NCBI GenBank assembly: GCA_028673005.1
Contig: CM054120.1
Coordinates: 76,505,533-76,569,532, forward strand
Origin: Tanypteryx hageni
Taxonomy: Eukaryota > Arthropoda > Insecta > Odonata > Petaluridae
DNA: 64,000 nt
Direction: 5' to 3'
Shown here piece by piece: positions 1-10,900 of this stretch (within the stretch, counting starts at the first letter, position 1; every line of letters begins with the position of its first letter). The notes below the pieces were generated by a model, which saw only the letters and a program-made list of their open reading frames with translations, searched no databases and was not told the DNA's origin. The position numbers and the translations under genes are program-made.

Positions 1-447
1 CAATTCATGGAAGGATTAGATTGAAACGATCAATTATGTAGCTACTACAGTCTGCACATTCCTTCAAAAAAGTGGTGGCATAGACTAATGTTTGATTTAA
101 TAAATAGAATGGTAGTAAATTCTTATATCTACTACAAACAAGCTACCAATAAGCCAACTTTTCCCCTTAAAAAATTCTATTTGAATATAATCAGAGACCT
201 CATTGGAGGATACAGTAGCAGAAAGGCGCGTGGACGTAGAGCTCCAGTTCCTCCTTCACATAATTTTGGAGAGTGCCACTATCCAGATCAAGTGAAAATA
301 AATGAGAAGAATAAACTTCTCCATAAAGAACGTGTGGTATGCCGGGGAAAAGGAATTAGGAAGAGGACAATTTTTGTATGTTCTGTTTGTGAAAAAGGGC
401 TGTGCATTGACACTTGCTTCAGAGAATTCCATCTGAATATCCAATAA
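1..447 (+). pseudogene. piggyBac transposase, C-terminal fragment
   Basis: Frame 1 is open from the first base except for a TGA at 22-24. The reading is the conserved piggyBac block containing the last catalytic aspartate (M-E-G-L-D, stop, N-D-Q), then S-Y-Y and P-S-K-K-W-W. A tail follows with the C-terminal cysteine-rich module: V-V-C-R-G-K-G near residue 115, then C-S-V-C, C-I-D-T-C and E-F-H. The Met codon at 88 is internal to the domain and is not a real start. The protein would have been a cut-and-paste transposase acting at TTAA sites. The stop sits where family members usually have Arg, which fits CGA to TGA decay. Confidence 0.8.
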
Positions 448-615
448 TTAAGGAATGAAAAGCCTTGGTAAGTACTTGAATAGTTAGTATAGACTCTTAG
501 TATGGCCCAGTGAAAGTTTCAAGCAGATTAGATTTAATATTCTTTTTCTATCGTACTTTTCCCAAAAAGGTAAAAAATTGGCTATTTTCTGGCATTTAAT
601 TCCGTCCCTAATGGG
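1..615 (+). mobile_element. 3' remnant of a piggyBac-like transposon
   Basis: The window opens inside a piggyBac-type element. Coding sequence for the transposase C-terminus occupies 1-447. About 170 bp later the sequence reads CCCTAATGGG followed directly by TTAA (616-619). Read from outside inward this is TTAA then CCCATTAGGG, the expected form of a piggyBac terminus with its TTAA target site. The 5' part lies outside the window. The in-frame stop in the coding part shows that the copy is dead. Confidence 0.75.
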
Positions 616-619
616 TTAA

Positions 620-1132
620 CCAAAAAACCTTGATATCACCTGGTTTCAGTAACTACCTACCTAGTTTATCTTTGCATACACTGATTACATGAGAGTAGCA
701 TCGCCAGATTTACATGGAATGTCTCATTCAAAGAAACCTGAAGTAGTAGCAAATGCCTTAGGTGAATTACATAAATTAACATTAATTTAATTTCTGGAAT
801 AAATTAATTTCATAAAAGATAAAAATATTCAAAGAGAAATAAACATCCATTCAACAAACTTTCATCATGAAAATTCATGCTGCAATACATATGAGAGCCT
901 ACAATAATCCACAAGTGCTAAAATACTTGCACACCCAAATTTCTCCATAACATTTTCAGCAAAAATTTAAATAAAAATTCTTTTTTTGCTCTTCATTTTA
1001 TGAATGTCAATAAAATTCCTCATAGTTGGTAATAAACTTTTTACTCATAAAACAGAAAACCATTTCAGGTGTTTCATATAGCTACATTCACTAATATCTT
1101 TATTTTTCCATATATAATTTGCATATATCCTA
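620..1132. other. no gene seen
   Basis: AT-rich sequence between two transposons. I see no open frame of note, RNA gene or repeat structure in it. Confidence 0.6.
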
Positions 1133-1749
1133 TACAGTGGGCCCCCATTACTTGTGGAGGTTACATATCAGAAAATGGCCACAAATACCAAAACAGTGAA
1201 TAACGAGGAAAAATACATTATATAAGAAGTCACATTTTGATTCGCCACTAAAGTCACTCGTAACGAAAAAAAGGAGAATTATCTCTAAGATTTCATGTAA
1301 TAAAGAGCTTAGTTTTAAGTTGTTGCCACTGTACCTTATGACATAAAAAACCAGGTCCATTTCAGGTGTTCTGGTCATGACAGGGTTAATATACAGGACA
1401 ATACATATGCTAAACATTGCCTAATCTTAATATAAATGAAAATAACTTAAAATTACATAAATACGAATGGAAAACACACACAAATAACTCACATGTACAC
1501 ACAAATAATAGAGGCACACATACATACAAAAGACGAATTAACACATGCAAAAAAGACAAACATTTCTTACCTCGGAAAAATTGTCGACTGGGCTTGGAGG
1601 AGGTGAATTGTGGAAGCGAGGAGGAAGTCAGGCTGAGGAGGTCGAGGGTTGTGATGGAGATAGTGGTGAAAGAGAATGAGAAACAGTTGGCTGTTTTTGA
1701 ATGCATAAGAAACAAATCCAATGTCAACTGTAATTTTTCATGGATTTTA

Positions 1750-3215
1750 GACTTATAAATCTCTCTGTAACAGCATAAACCATCATTCACAATTCTTGTA
1801 AGATTTTCTGTGAGATCCTGGAGTAGGTCACAAGCCTGAAGGATTTCAATTGCTTTATCTATGTAGTCAAACACTTCCGAAAACTTCGTCATTGGGCCTT
1901 TTTCTTCCTTCCTTCCTTCCTTCCTCATCGTCACATCCACCCTCTTCCAAAGCACATTGCTGATTTAGTTTCAACAAATCCTCGATTGTTAGAAGTTCTG
2001 AATGGGATTGTAACAACTCAACAATGCCATTATTCTCCACCTCCTCGATATGATATCGTTCCTGATCGACAAAACATCCTCAAACCCAAGGAAGTTGTTC
2101 ACAGCATCCAGGTATGCACGTTGACATACACCATTCATACATTGGGAAGTCACTTCTTTCCACGATTTATTAATATTTTCAACGGCATTCATAATGTTGT
2201 AGGATTTCCAAAATTCCTGCACAACGGGTTTGCCTGCACCATCGGTCTCTCTAATCAACATCCTGAAGGTCCTTAGCAAATAATAAGCCTTAAAGGCAGC
2301 AATAATGCCCTGGTCCATCAGCTGCAGCAACAATGTTTTCTGTGGTGGGAGAAAAACAACTTGGATGTTCGGACACTCAAATTATCCAATATAAGCAAAA
2401 TTTGAAGTCCATATTCTCCTCCCTACAATAAGCTCTTAATTCGGGCACTAGGCTGTCCATGAAACAATCATGGAAAATTTGGTGAGTTACCCAGGCCTTT
2501 CTGTGTGACTTCCATGTGATGAAGAGATGACTTTTTACATAATTTCTCATTGCTCTTGGGTTCCAGCTGTGATATATGAGAAATGGCTTTAACTTCTTGT
2601 CACCGGCAGCATTTACTCCCAAGAGTAAAGTCAGCCTGTCTTTTGAAGATTTAAATCTTTGAGCATTCTTTTCATTAAGTGAAATATAGGTCCTTGATGG
2701 CATTTTCTTCCAGCGAAGTTCCATTTCATCATAACTGAAAACCTGGTTAGGTTCGTAGCCACCTTCTTCTATTATTTTATTCAGGAAATTCTTAAGCCAC
2801 TTCCACATCGGCACTTGCAGCTTCTCCGGTAATTCTTTCATTTTTTAATTTGTGCCGATTTTGGAACCAATGGAACCAGTCACAGCTTGCATTACATGTT
2901 TCTTCCTTAGTTTCCTCTCTCTCATCTTTCTTAAAGTCCACAAACAATTTCCTGAATAAGTTGCAGGCTTATAGGCGTTTTTTTGGTAAAGGTTCAATCC
3001 GACCTGCTAACAAATGATTCATTTTCTCCATAATTCTCATACCGGGCTTTGTTATTCTCATTGCCAAAGGTTTAGTAAATGACATCCATCTCTCTGATTT
3101 CTGCACTAGACTTTAATTTGGAATGAACAGTGGACTGCGGTAGCCCCATATTGCATGCGATGCTAGCAGCAGTTTCACCACTCTCAGCTCTCTTTAAAAC
3201 TTCTAATTTCAAGTC
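1750..3215 (-). pseudogene. Tigger/pogo transposase relic
   Basis: Pieces of one transposase can be followed on the minus strand in shifted frames. An N-terminal helix-turn-helix lies at about 3215-3090 (K-L-E-V-L-K-R-A-E-S-G then G-L-P-Q-S-T-V). The DDE domain lies at 2841-2377; its first catalytic Asp is in S-Y-D-E-M-E-L-R-W, where the family has N-M-D-E-T-G. The last Asp is in L-M-D-Q-G-I-I at 2333-1989. A C-terminal helical region ending C-C-Y-R-E-I-Y lies near 1755. The segment that should hold the second Asp is deleted or out of frame at about 2377-2340. It is inactive. Confidence 0.8.
1905..1924. repeat. (TTCC)n microsatellite
   Basis: Five uninterrupted TTCC-type repeats within the decayed transposase. 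Replication slippage here may explain part of its frame disruption. Confidence 0.8.
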
Positions 3216-3610
3216 TAAACACAGATATTGGAGGATAAAACTCGCGAGAATCTCGAATATGATGTTCATAGCACAATTCCAAAACAAGGCAAGTGATGCT
3301 TGTGCGTAATAACACAGAAGATGGAATGTTAGTTCACTTCTAGTTACAACGAATAAAAAAAAGTCAAAAATAATTACCAACATAGTATATTCATTACAAA
3401 TAGCAAAGAATAAAAACAATTGACCAGAAAAAATAAAAGTTTAATGAGGCTGTCACTTGAATAAGTAGCATGTGTATTGACTTCTTACTCCATCATGGGA
3501 AGTAGTCTGAGTGATGAATAAGTGAAACAAAAACCATGGAGACCGTAACAATGTTCCATAAATACATCAATGATAGATACCAAATCCACAAATAACAGGG
3601 ACCCACTGTA

Positions 3611-4383
3611 TACAAATTTTGAAGCATGAGTGCATGTTGCATGCCAACACCGGCAGGAAAGCTTGGTGCCATTTTGCTTGTCCTTTCAAGATAAAGGGCA
3701 AGGAATTCATACATAATAATGCATTTCATACTATTTCTATAGATCATAGCATTAATGGGGTCATCTTTCTCTCCCTTAGTCTATCCAACCCTCCGTCTGA
3801 ACAATTACTTCCGCTTGAATTTTTCCATGGTTATGAAGTTGAGGGGCAGTTTCGAAAATACTCAAAGAGATAGTGCATTGAAAATCATTAAAATTGTCAA
3901 GGTATTTATTTATAGTGATTTATTATAAAAATGTTGCAGGTTGGGGATATGCCAGGGTGAGCTATAATAAAGCTGTCTTTTAACTTGTAAACCAATTTTA
4001 TTTGCATTCATAATGACCCACCAGCTGTAGAAGATAGTATCCTGCATTCATGGTTGGATTTTGGGAATTATTTGAAGCGTTACATGGAGTTATATGTATT
4101 TTAGTCCTTGAAGTTATCAATGTTGGAAGTTGTAGAGATATCATATTCCGATATTTTTTTAAGTAGTTCCTCAGATTCTGAAGATTTATACAAAATCACT
4201 TATTCATCAGAAGATTTTTTAAATGCTTAATAAGTCTTACGAAAGGTGTACTAGTCTTTTTGTCTCCAATTTGGAAAATTGATGTGCCTAAGATTTTCCA
4301 TTGGTACATAAGCAAATTGCTTCGGGTCTGTAAAAAAATTTCAAAATAGGTCTTACAGGCCATCTGCATGAGTGAAAACTATA
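3611..4383. other. no gene seen
   Basis: AT-rich spacer between two Tigger-type elements. Nothing recognisable. Confidence 0.55.
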
Positions 4384-4385
4384 TA

Positions 4386-7113
4386 CAGTAGAGCATCGTT
4401 TATCCGGAATTCTAAACAACGGAAACATTCAAACAACGGAATTATTCTAAAATAATTTTATCACGGTCCATTTTTTCAGTAGCGCCAATTTAATACATAA
4501 TTGAAGAACGATTTGCCATATTAGTTCCGAAAGCCACCACCACCGCTTGTTGCTTTCTAACCATGTGCGCGAGAGGTGTTAAAGGTGTGTTTACAAGGTG
4601 TTAAAACTTTTTTGTTTTAAGTGGTAAACAGCAGTTTTGCAAATATTTTATTCATCCTGTCCCTCAATCGTAATAATGGAGAGAATACCCAAGAAGATGC
4701 ATCCAGAAGACATTGGGACTGGAACAAGTGCCGGCAAGAGAAAAAGACAGAATCTCACTATCCAGCAAAAGTGGAGGTTTTGAGAAAAATAGATCGCGGC
4801 ATAAGTGTATCTCAACTTCGTCAGGAGTATGGTGTAGGACAATCTACAATATATGACATAAAGGCGCAGAAAGATAAAATTTTCCAATTTGTTGCGGAAT
4901 CAGATTCAATGGCCGGTATCTCAAAAAGGAAAACTTTACGTGGTCCCAAGAGTAGTGACCTAGACAAAGTAGTGTATGAGTGGTTCCGCCAACGTAGGAG
5001 TGAAGGGATTCCTATCTCAGGTCCTATGATAATGGAGAAGGCAAAATCTTACCACAAACACCTAAAAATCGAAGGAGAATGTGATTATTCTACGGGATGG
5101 TTGCAGAAAATAAAAAATCACCATGGTATACGGTATTTAAAAGTTTCCGGTGAAAAAATGTCAGCAAATTATGAAGCTGCGGAGAAATATGTTAATGAAT
5201 TAGCAAAGTTGGTGGAAGAACATGGACTTAGCACGGAGCAAATGTACAATATGGACGAGACAGGTTTGTTTTGGAGTTGTCTCCCACGGCATACTTTTGT
5301 TTGCATTGATGAAAAAGCAGCATCGGGAGTAAAAGAGAGACTTACTGTAATTATGTGTTCCAATTCTGCCGGCACACACAAGTGCAAGCTCATGGTAATA
5401 GGAAAAAGTGCAAAACCTAGAGTCTTCAAAGGCATAAAGATTTTCCCCGTGATTTACCGTGCAAACAAACGTGCTTGGAACACTCAAGACATTTTTGGTG
5501 AGTGGTTTAATGGTCATTTTTTACCTGAGGTAAGGGATCATTTCAAGAAGGTTGGCTTACCTGAAAATGCAAAAATATTATTATTGTTGAACAACTGCCC
5601 TGCTCACCCTCCAGTAGAAACTCTCGTCAAGGAGAATGTTTTTGTGTCGTATTTACCCCCAAATTGTACGTCTCTCATCCAACCAATGGATCAAGGCATA
5701 ATTAAAAATTTTAAATGCCATTATTGAAGTGAATTAATAAGAAAAATTAAAAATTTTGAGGGGTCTTTCAGCTACGAACGATTCAAAAAGGATGTAACAC
5801 TGAAGGACGCGGTGTGGTGTATTTCACATGCATGGAATAAAGTAACACCCTCAGTTTTAAAATGGTGTTGGCATAATATTTTGCCAGAATCAAAATTTAA
5901 TGAAGATTCCAGACACACAGACGACTTTCTTGGATTTGATTCATCCGAACTTAATGATGATTTTGTAGAATTTGTGCAATATACGAAGGGAATTAATGCT
6001 ATCCCAGACCTAACCGATAATGAAATTGAGGGATGGATTGAATGTGATAAAAATGCTCCTATTTGTCAAACTTTTACTGACATTGAAATTATCGATGCTG
6101 TTATTGGCCCCATGTTAAATGAGAGTGAAGACAGCGAGCACAGTGATGTGTTAGTTGACGAGGAGAAGAAAATGACTATGTCCGAGGCTATTGTATGTTG
6201 TGATAATCTTATCAAGTTCATGGAGCAAAGGTCCTTTACAACTGAGCAGGAGGTACTCCAGATGTACAGGCTGAAAGAAAAATTTGAAAAAGAAGGGCGT
6301 AGCAAGTGCAAGCAGATGACACTGACAGATTTTTTTAAAAGAACTGTTTCATCATCCTCTCCTTCAGTTTCTGCAGATGCTGTTACCACAAATCCTACTG
6401 TTAAGTGATTCTCTACATCCCTATCTGCAGATCAACAAGGATTTCCAGGTAAATAAAATTTCAATTTTTATTTCTATATGCTTCTTTTTTGCGGTTTTTA
6501 CGGAAATGAGTGGGCTTTGAAAATTTTCTTAATAATGATTATTATATATATGTAGTATAAAATAGTTATTATTTTATGTACGAACGAGTAGACCGATCAT
6601 TGTAAAATTGTTTTGGGGTGTTTATCTCATATTGACGAGCAAATTAGATTGGCTTACATCCAGATTGTGTGGGAGTACGCGCACAGCATGGTATCCGAAG
6701 TGAAATCTATTTGCATGATAGTAAAATAATATTAACCAGTTATGTCTGTCTACTTCAAATTATGTAATAACGAATGTTTTTGTCAACTTACGTTGTAACA
6801 CATTATTTTTTTCCGTTTTCAGATATACCCAACTACGTCTTCCATTGCTGCAAAATTGACGACGATATTTAATACATTCTCAAATTCATCGCATGAAAAG
6901 TTTGCATTAAATTAAAGATTTTCTAAAACATATACTCTTTTTAAACTCGTTTATTTCTTACCCTACTTTAGTCCCGTATTATACATATTACGTGCTTAAA
7001 CGTCTTTTTTTGATGATTGTGCTCTTTTGTAGTTAAGCTATCTAAACAGCGGAAATATCGTTTATCTGGAAGAGGCCAGGTCCCGGACATTCCGGATAAA
7101 CGATCTTCTACTG
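4386..7113 (+). mobile_element. Tigger-type DNA transposon, nearly full length
   Basis: The element is 2728 bp with TA on each side (4384-4385 and 7114-7115). The left end reads CAGTAGAGCATCGTTTATCC and the right end, reversed, reads CAGTAGAAGATCGTTTATCC. This gives a terminal inverted repeat of about 24 bp with two or three mismatches. Subterminal AACAACGGAA-like motifs recur inside both ends. It encodes a plus-strand Tigger transposase with a small number of disabling changes, so it is a relatively young, dead copy. It lies just downstream of the 3' end of the SGT gene. Confidence 0.9.
4676..6408 (+). pseudogene. Tigger transposase (CENP-B/pogo type), inactivated
   Basis: The likely start is ATG 4676 (M-E-R-I-P-K-K), which leads into basic K-R-K-R-Q. 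A 1-nt frameshift at about 4765-4770 moves the frame into K-V-E-V-L-R-K-I-D-R-G, the first helix-turn-helix. The CENP-B-type DNA-binding region (W-F-R-Q-R-R, G-W-L-Q-K-I-K) follows, then the DDE domain: Asp in N-M-D-E-T-G (codon near 5254) and Asp in Q-P-M-D-Q-G (near 5689). The second catalytic site reads L-L-L-N-N-C-P-A-H-P, so the expected Asp is Asn. A TGA at 5725-5727 interrupts the frame, which then stays open to an acidic C-terminus ending at 6408. These three lesions make it inactive. Confidence 0.88.
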
Positions 7114-7364
7114 TAACTATTGGTATCATGTTCCACTGGTAGGTCACAACACCCATGAGTATAGTTACCCGTGACCCACCGATGGGTAATGTTGTCACAA
7201 ATTCGTTAAGGCACAATTAATATATCATAACCAATATTTCTGGATAGTGACAGTTAAGCATCAATCACCATAGCTTCAGTAGAAATTCAAGTCTTATTTT
7301 ATATCCTAGGGATCAATGTATCAACTTCATCATCTAATAATAAATAACCCATACTGTTAAAATA

Positions 7365-7370
7365 TTTATT
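7365..7370 (-). terminator. poly(A) signal of the SGT gene
   Basis: The minus strand reads AATAAA about 100 bp after the SGT stop codon (TAA, 7472-7470). It is the first canonical signal in the 3' UTR. Confidence 0.55.
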
Positions 7371-7469
7371 TCTAACAGAAACTTACATGGTTAAGACAAT
7401 TTGTATTCTATAGTGAAAGCAGAAAATTTAAAGATACAAAACATTACACTAAAAAAACATTAAAATAAG

Positions 7470-7956
7470 TTACTTCTTTGGGGGTTTCTTTGACTTGGGG
7501 TCTTCCTTGAATCGGGGAAGCGCATCACCAGAACCGCCAAAATCAATATCAAATAGGTTCATCTCATCTATTTCTTCTTCACTTTCAGCAGGCTGCTGCT
7601 GCTCAGGAGCCTGTTGAGACGTCGTATTCATAGTAGGGTCATTACTTGGTTGTGGCTGGTTCGATGCATCACCTTGAATGATCTGCTGTGCTTGGCTAGA
7701 TGCCATGTCGTCATTGCTCTGATGTAGCTGCTTCGACACATTGTCTTGTGGGGCAGAACCTAAATCTTGACGTGGACTAGCAGATTCAGTCGCTTGAATT
7801 TCATCATCTCCTTCAGGTCTAAGGTCAGGTACTTGAGTAGGTTGTTCATTACCCACTGGTTGTGGTCTGTTATCTCCTTCAGCACCACCAGCAGCAGCAA
7901 CTTCCGCTAGGGTCGCCTCAGCTTGCTGTTGAAGACGATCAGCTAGCTGCTGGCCA
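7470..7956 (-). CDS. Sgt: SGT last exon (Gln-rich C-terminus)
   Basis: Acceptor TTCAG, stop TAA at 7472-7470. Starts G-Q-Q-L-A-D-R-L-Q-Q-Q-A-E, the SGT glutamine-rich helix. About 140 further residues of low-complexity Q/S/D/P follow, then E-E-E-I-D-E-M-N-L-F-D-I-D-F and a basic tail P-K-S-K-K-P-P-K-K. This tail is unlike that of human SGTA. Confidence 0.9.
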
Positions 7957-10900
7957 CTGAATTAATAACAAATTCAAAAAGGTAAGCCAAATTTACTGAA
8001 GTTAATTTAGCCAAAGGACATGCATAGCAACCCTTACATCCACACACAACATATTTAGCACTGCCAAAACAGAAAAAAGATTTTGACCTAATTTCTCACA
8101 GACTATATTTGTTATTTATTTCGAACACACATCCAGTATAGGTATAGTTCATTCATTAACCTTTATCTGCCGAATGTGCCATATATGTACCAGCAAATGT
8201 GATGGCAGTATGCCGATTGGTACACACGTGTACCGCTTACTTTTGAGGCCGCTCGCAGATGTCATACTTGTCACAGGGACATGAGAGTAAGAGGAAAATG
8301 AAGAAGAGACATAGTTCCTTCTATTCCTCTTCTCCCAATACCAAAAAAAATTTTTTAGGGGAGGGATATGGTAAACAAACCCTTGAGAGGCTCTCTGTCT
8401 CAAGCGGTTGGCGTTAGCTGTGGGACTCTATTTCACAACTCAAAACGGATGCAATAAAAGAGGAACCTCATGATAATACTCGTGCCTTAGTTCCCTTTGT
8501 TATTCTTTCTTCCTTTTACACATCGACATACATTCCATCTTCTTCATTCTTTTCCAGTTCGCAATATAGAGCATAAGTAAGCTGACGAGTTATAAATTTT
8601 CGTAGCTTTTTGTTTATTTCTTTAGTGTTTAGAATATATTTTACATATTTATGGATATTATTTATATATCCATATTTTACTTTTTGAATATATACTTCCG
8701 TAAATATTTTGTATGTGCTCCATGAAAGGAAAACAATCATGGACAAAATATAAATGTAAGGTGTGTGACGTAGGATTGTTGCTCCTTGCTTTGAGGAGTA
8801 TCCCACTAGCCTAGTCGATTCTACATTGTAAGTTAACACGATTTCACATGAGAAACAGTCAAGTCATTGTCCTCTTAAATCCCTTCTACACGAGTTATTA
8901 GATTTCGGACGACAAAAGATCCGAGTGATTCCAAACCAGAGGTGAAGGGAAGGAAGTAATATCAGTAAAACGTATTTTAAGTATGTAGGCTAATTTATAT
9001 TTGCACAGCTTAAGGGTTTAATCCCTGAGAAAACGGTGATTACGTAATAGTGAAAGTGATTAAGAAATTATTTTTTGAGTGGCATTTCTTGACTTACGAG
9101 TCATTTAGTATAACATATAAATACACAAATGTTATTAAGTATAATATTTTAGATCAAATTGTTCTGCTACGGCTAAGTGCCACATTTCTTGTGGGGTTGA
9201 ATGGTTGATGGCACATACAAAAACAGACTGGAAGCTGTGAGGACATCTTATTTCTGGTGCAATGCATTGCATAATATTGTATCATCTGGTGGCCAATTTC
9301 ATTCTTTTCTCTGTAAATTTCAGGGGTCTAACACAAAAGGTATATCTCCTAAAGCAGAAAACATTTGAAAAAAGGATGTTTTTCATGATTTACATTTTTT
9401 AAATCTATAATTTTCGACAATTACTTTATTACAATGTTAATTTACTGTATTAACATATATAATAATAAAACAACGCTACATATCAAAAAACACTTTTTAC
9501 ATAGGTATGAAAAAACCTGTGGTGCGTACAGAGGGATCGTAATGTTTGAATGCATATAATGTATAATATATAAACTGCAGAAAACCCAACGTACTACTAT
9601 GGGTTTGATCTATAAGCAGAGCTGGCTATTGCTTCCCTTCCACCTCAGCATCAGGATCTTTGGCGGCTAGCGTTTTAGCAGTCGAAATGTTCAACTCGTG
9701 TCAGCTGTAGTCTTAATACAGACCTATTTCACTATCTCTGTGCGCTGAGTTATTTATAACTGAAACTTATTCTTTAAACCTCTTAAATTTTGTAATGTTG
9801 AAGAGGTCATGTATAAGCGATAATGATGGAAGTAGCAAAAAGAAAACACGCAACGCAGAGTTTGGAAACGAAATTAAAAATGATTGAAAAATTAGTGGCA
9901 GGCAATGGTGTTACAGCAGTTGGTAGGGATTACAGGTTGGCGAAGACTACAGTCAGGACAATTATGAAAAGCAAAGACAAATTACTCAAGGCTGGTGAGA
10001 GTGTGCTACACCATTAACAGCCACCAAAATTTTTCGCACTCTGAGTTCATTAATGATGCAAATGGAAAATTTATTAGGTAAATGGATAGAAGATTGAATC
10101 AGCGCTCTATGCCTGTGTCTACACAAACCATTATTAATAAAGCACTTAGTCTTTGGGATGACTTCACATGAGTGAGTGCCATGAAGCAGGGCTGCGAGGG
10201 ACTATTTGAATGCTACTGGCAAGTTTTACGTAATAAGTGAAAAAAGCTAAGCAGTCGACCCTGGACTCATTTTTAGATAAAAATTCATAGGTGTTCTGAA
10301 AAATATTTTGACATTATGTACATTTACCACTAAAAAGCTTTTTTGTCTTACGGTTTAGTTGGTAATTTTATAGTTTGTTTAATAAATTACGTTCTAAAAG
10401 TGGTAGAAATATGTTTTACATCGAATGTGGGTGCAAAAATACCATTTGGGATGTTATTTCCCTCTGGGCGCCTAAAGGTTATGGTGCCCAAGCGAACCCA
10501 GATTTTCGCTTAATGCGGAGACCTCAGGAACGCATCCCCCGCATTAAGCATGGCTCACCTGTACACTTACAATTTAATGTATGGAGAACAACAAACACAT
10601 TTGTAACATTTCTGAAGGCATTTGATGCAAAAATGGAAGTTATCACAAGAAAGGTTCTGCATTTTATCAACAAGTGCCCTGCTCATCCATTCGATACATC
10701 ATTTTTGCAGAACATCAACACTGCCCTTTTTCTGAAAACTACCAACTTTTACAGCAACTCAATTCGGTAATTATTCACTGTATGAAGATGAAGTTAAAGA
10801 CATCTTTAGTTCAGAAGGCAATATATAAGTGGAAATGATAGAGAACCTAAAATTGCATGTACTATAAGCACTGCAATGCTTCGAAGTTGAAGGTTGCACC

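Larger units (their letters stand above)
1135..3608 (-). mobile_element. pogo/Tigger-like DNA transposon, degenerate
   Basis: The element is 2474 bp and bounded by TA on both sides (1133-1134 and 3609-3610). Its terminal inverted repeats match well over about 23 bp: the left end reads CAGTGGGCCCCCATTACTTG and the right end, reversed, reads CAGTGGGTCCCTGTTATTTG. The TA duplication and CAGTGG tips are typical of the pogo/Tigger branch of Tc1/mariner. It carries a broken minus-strand transposase. Confidence 0.85.

Noticed and set aside
1410..1955. 181-codon minus-strand frame as a separate gene
   Set aside because: Its first third is the C-terminus of the pogo transposase; the rest is translated non-coding sequence with a T-rich run.
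5169..5517. Minus-strand frames opposite the Tigger transposase
   Set aside because: Shadow frames of a recognisable plus-strand transposase.
7140..7200. Regulatory palindrome downstream of the SGT gene
   Set aside because: GGTCAC/GTGACC and CACCCAT/ATGGGT are short and interrupted; chance is likely in this length.
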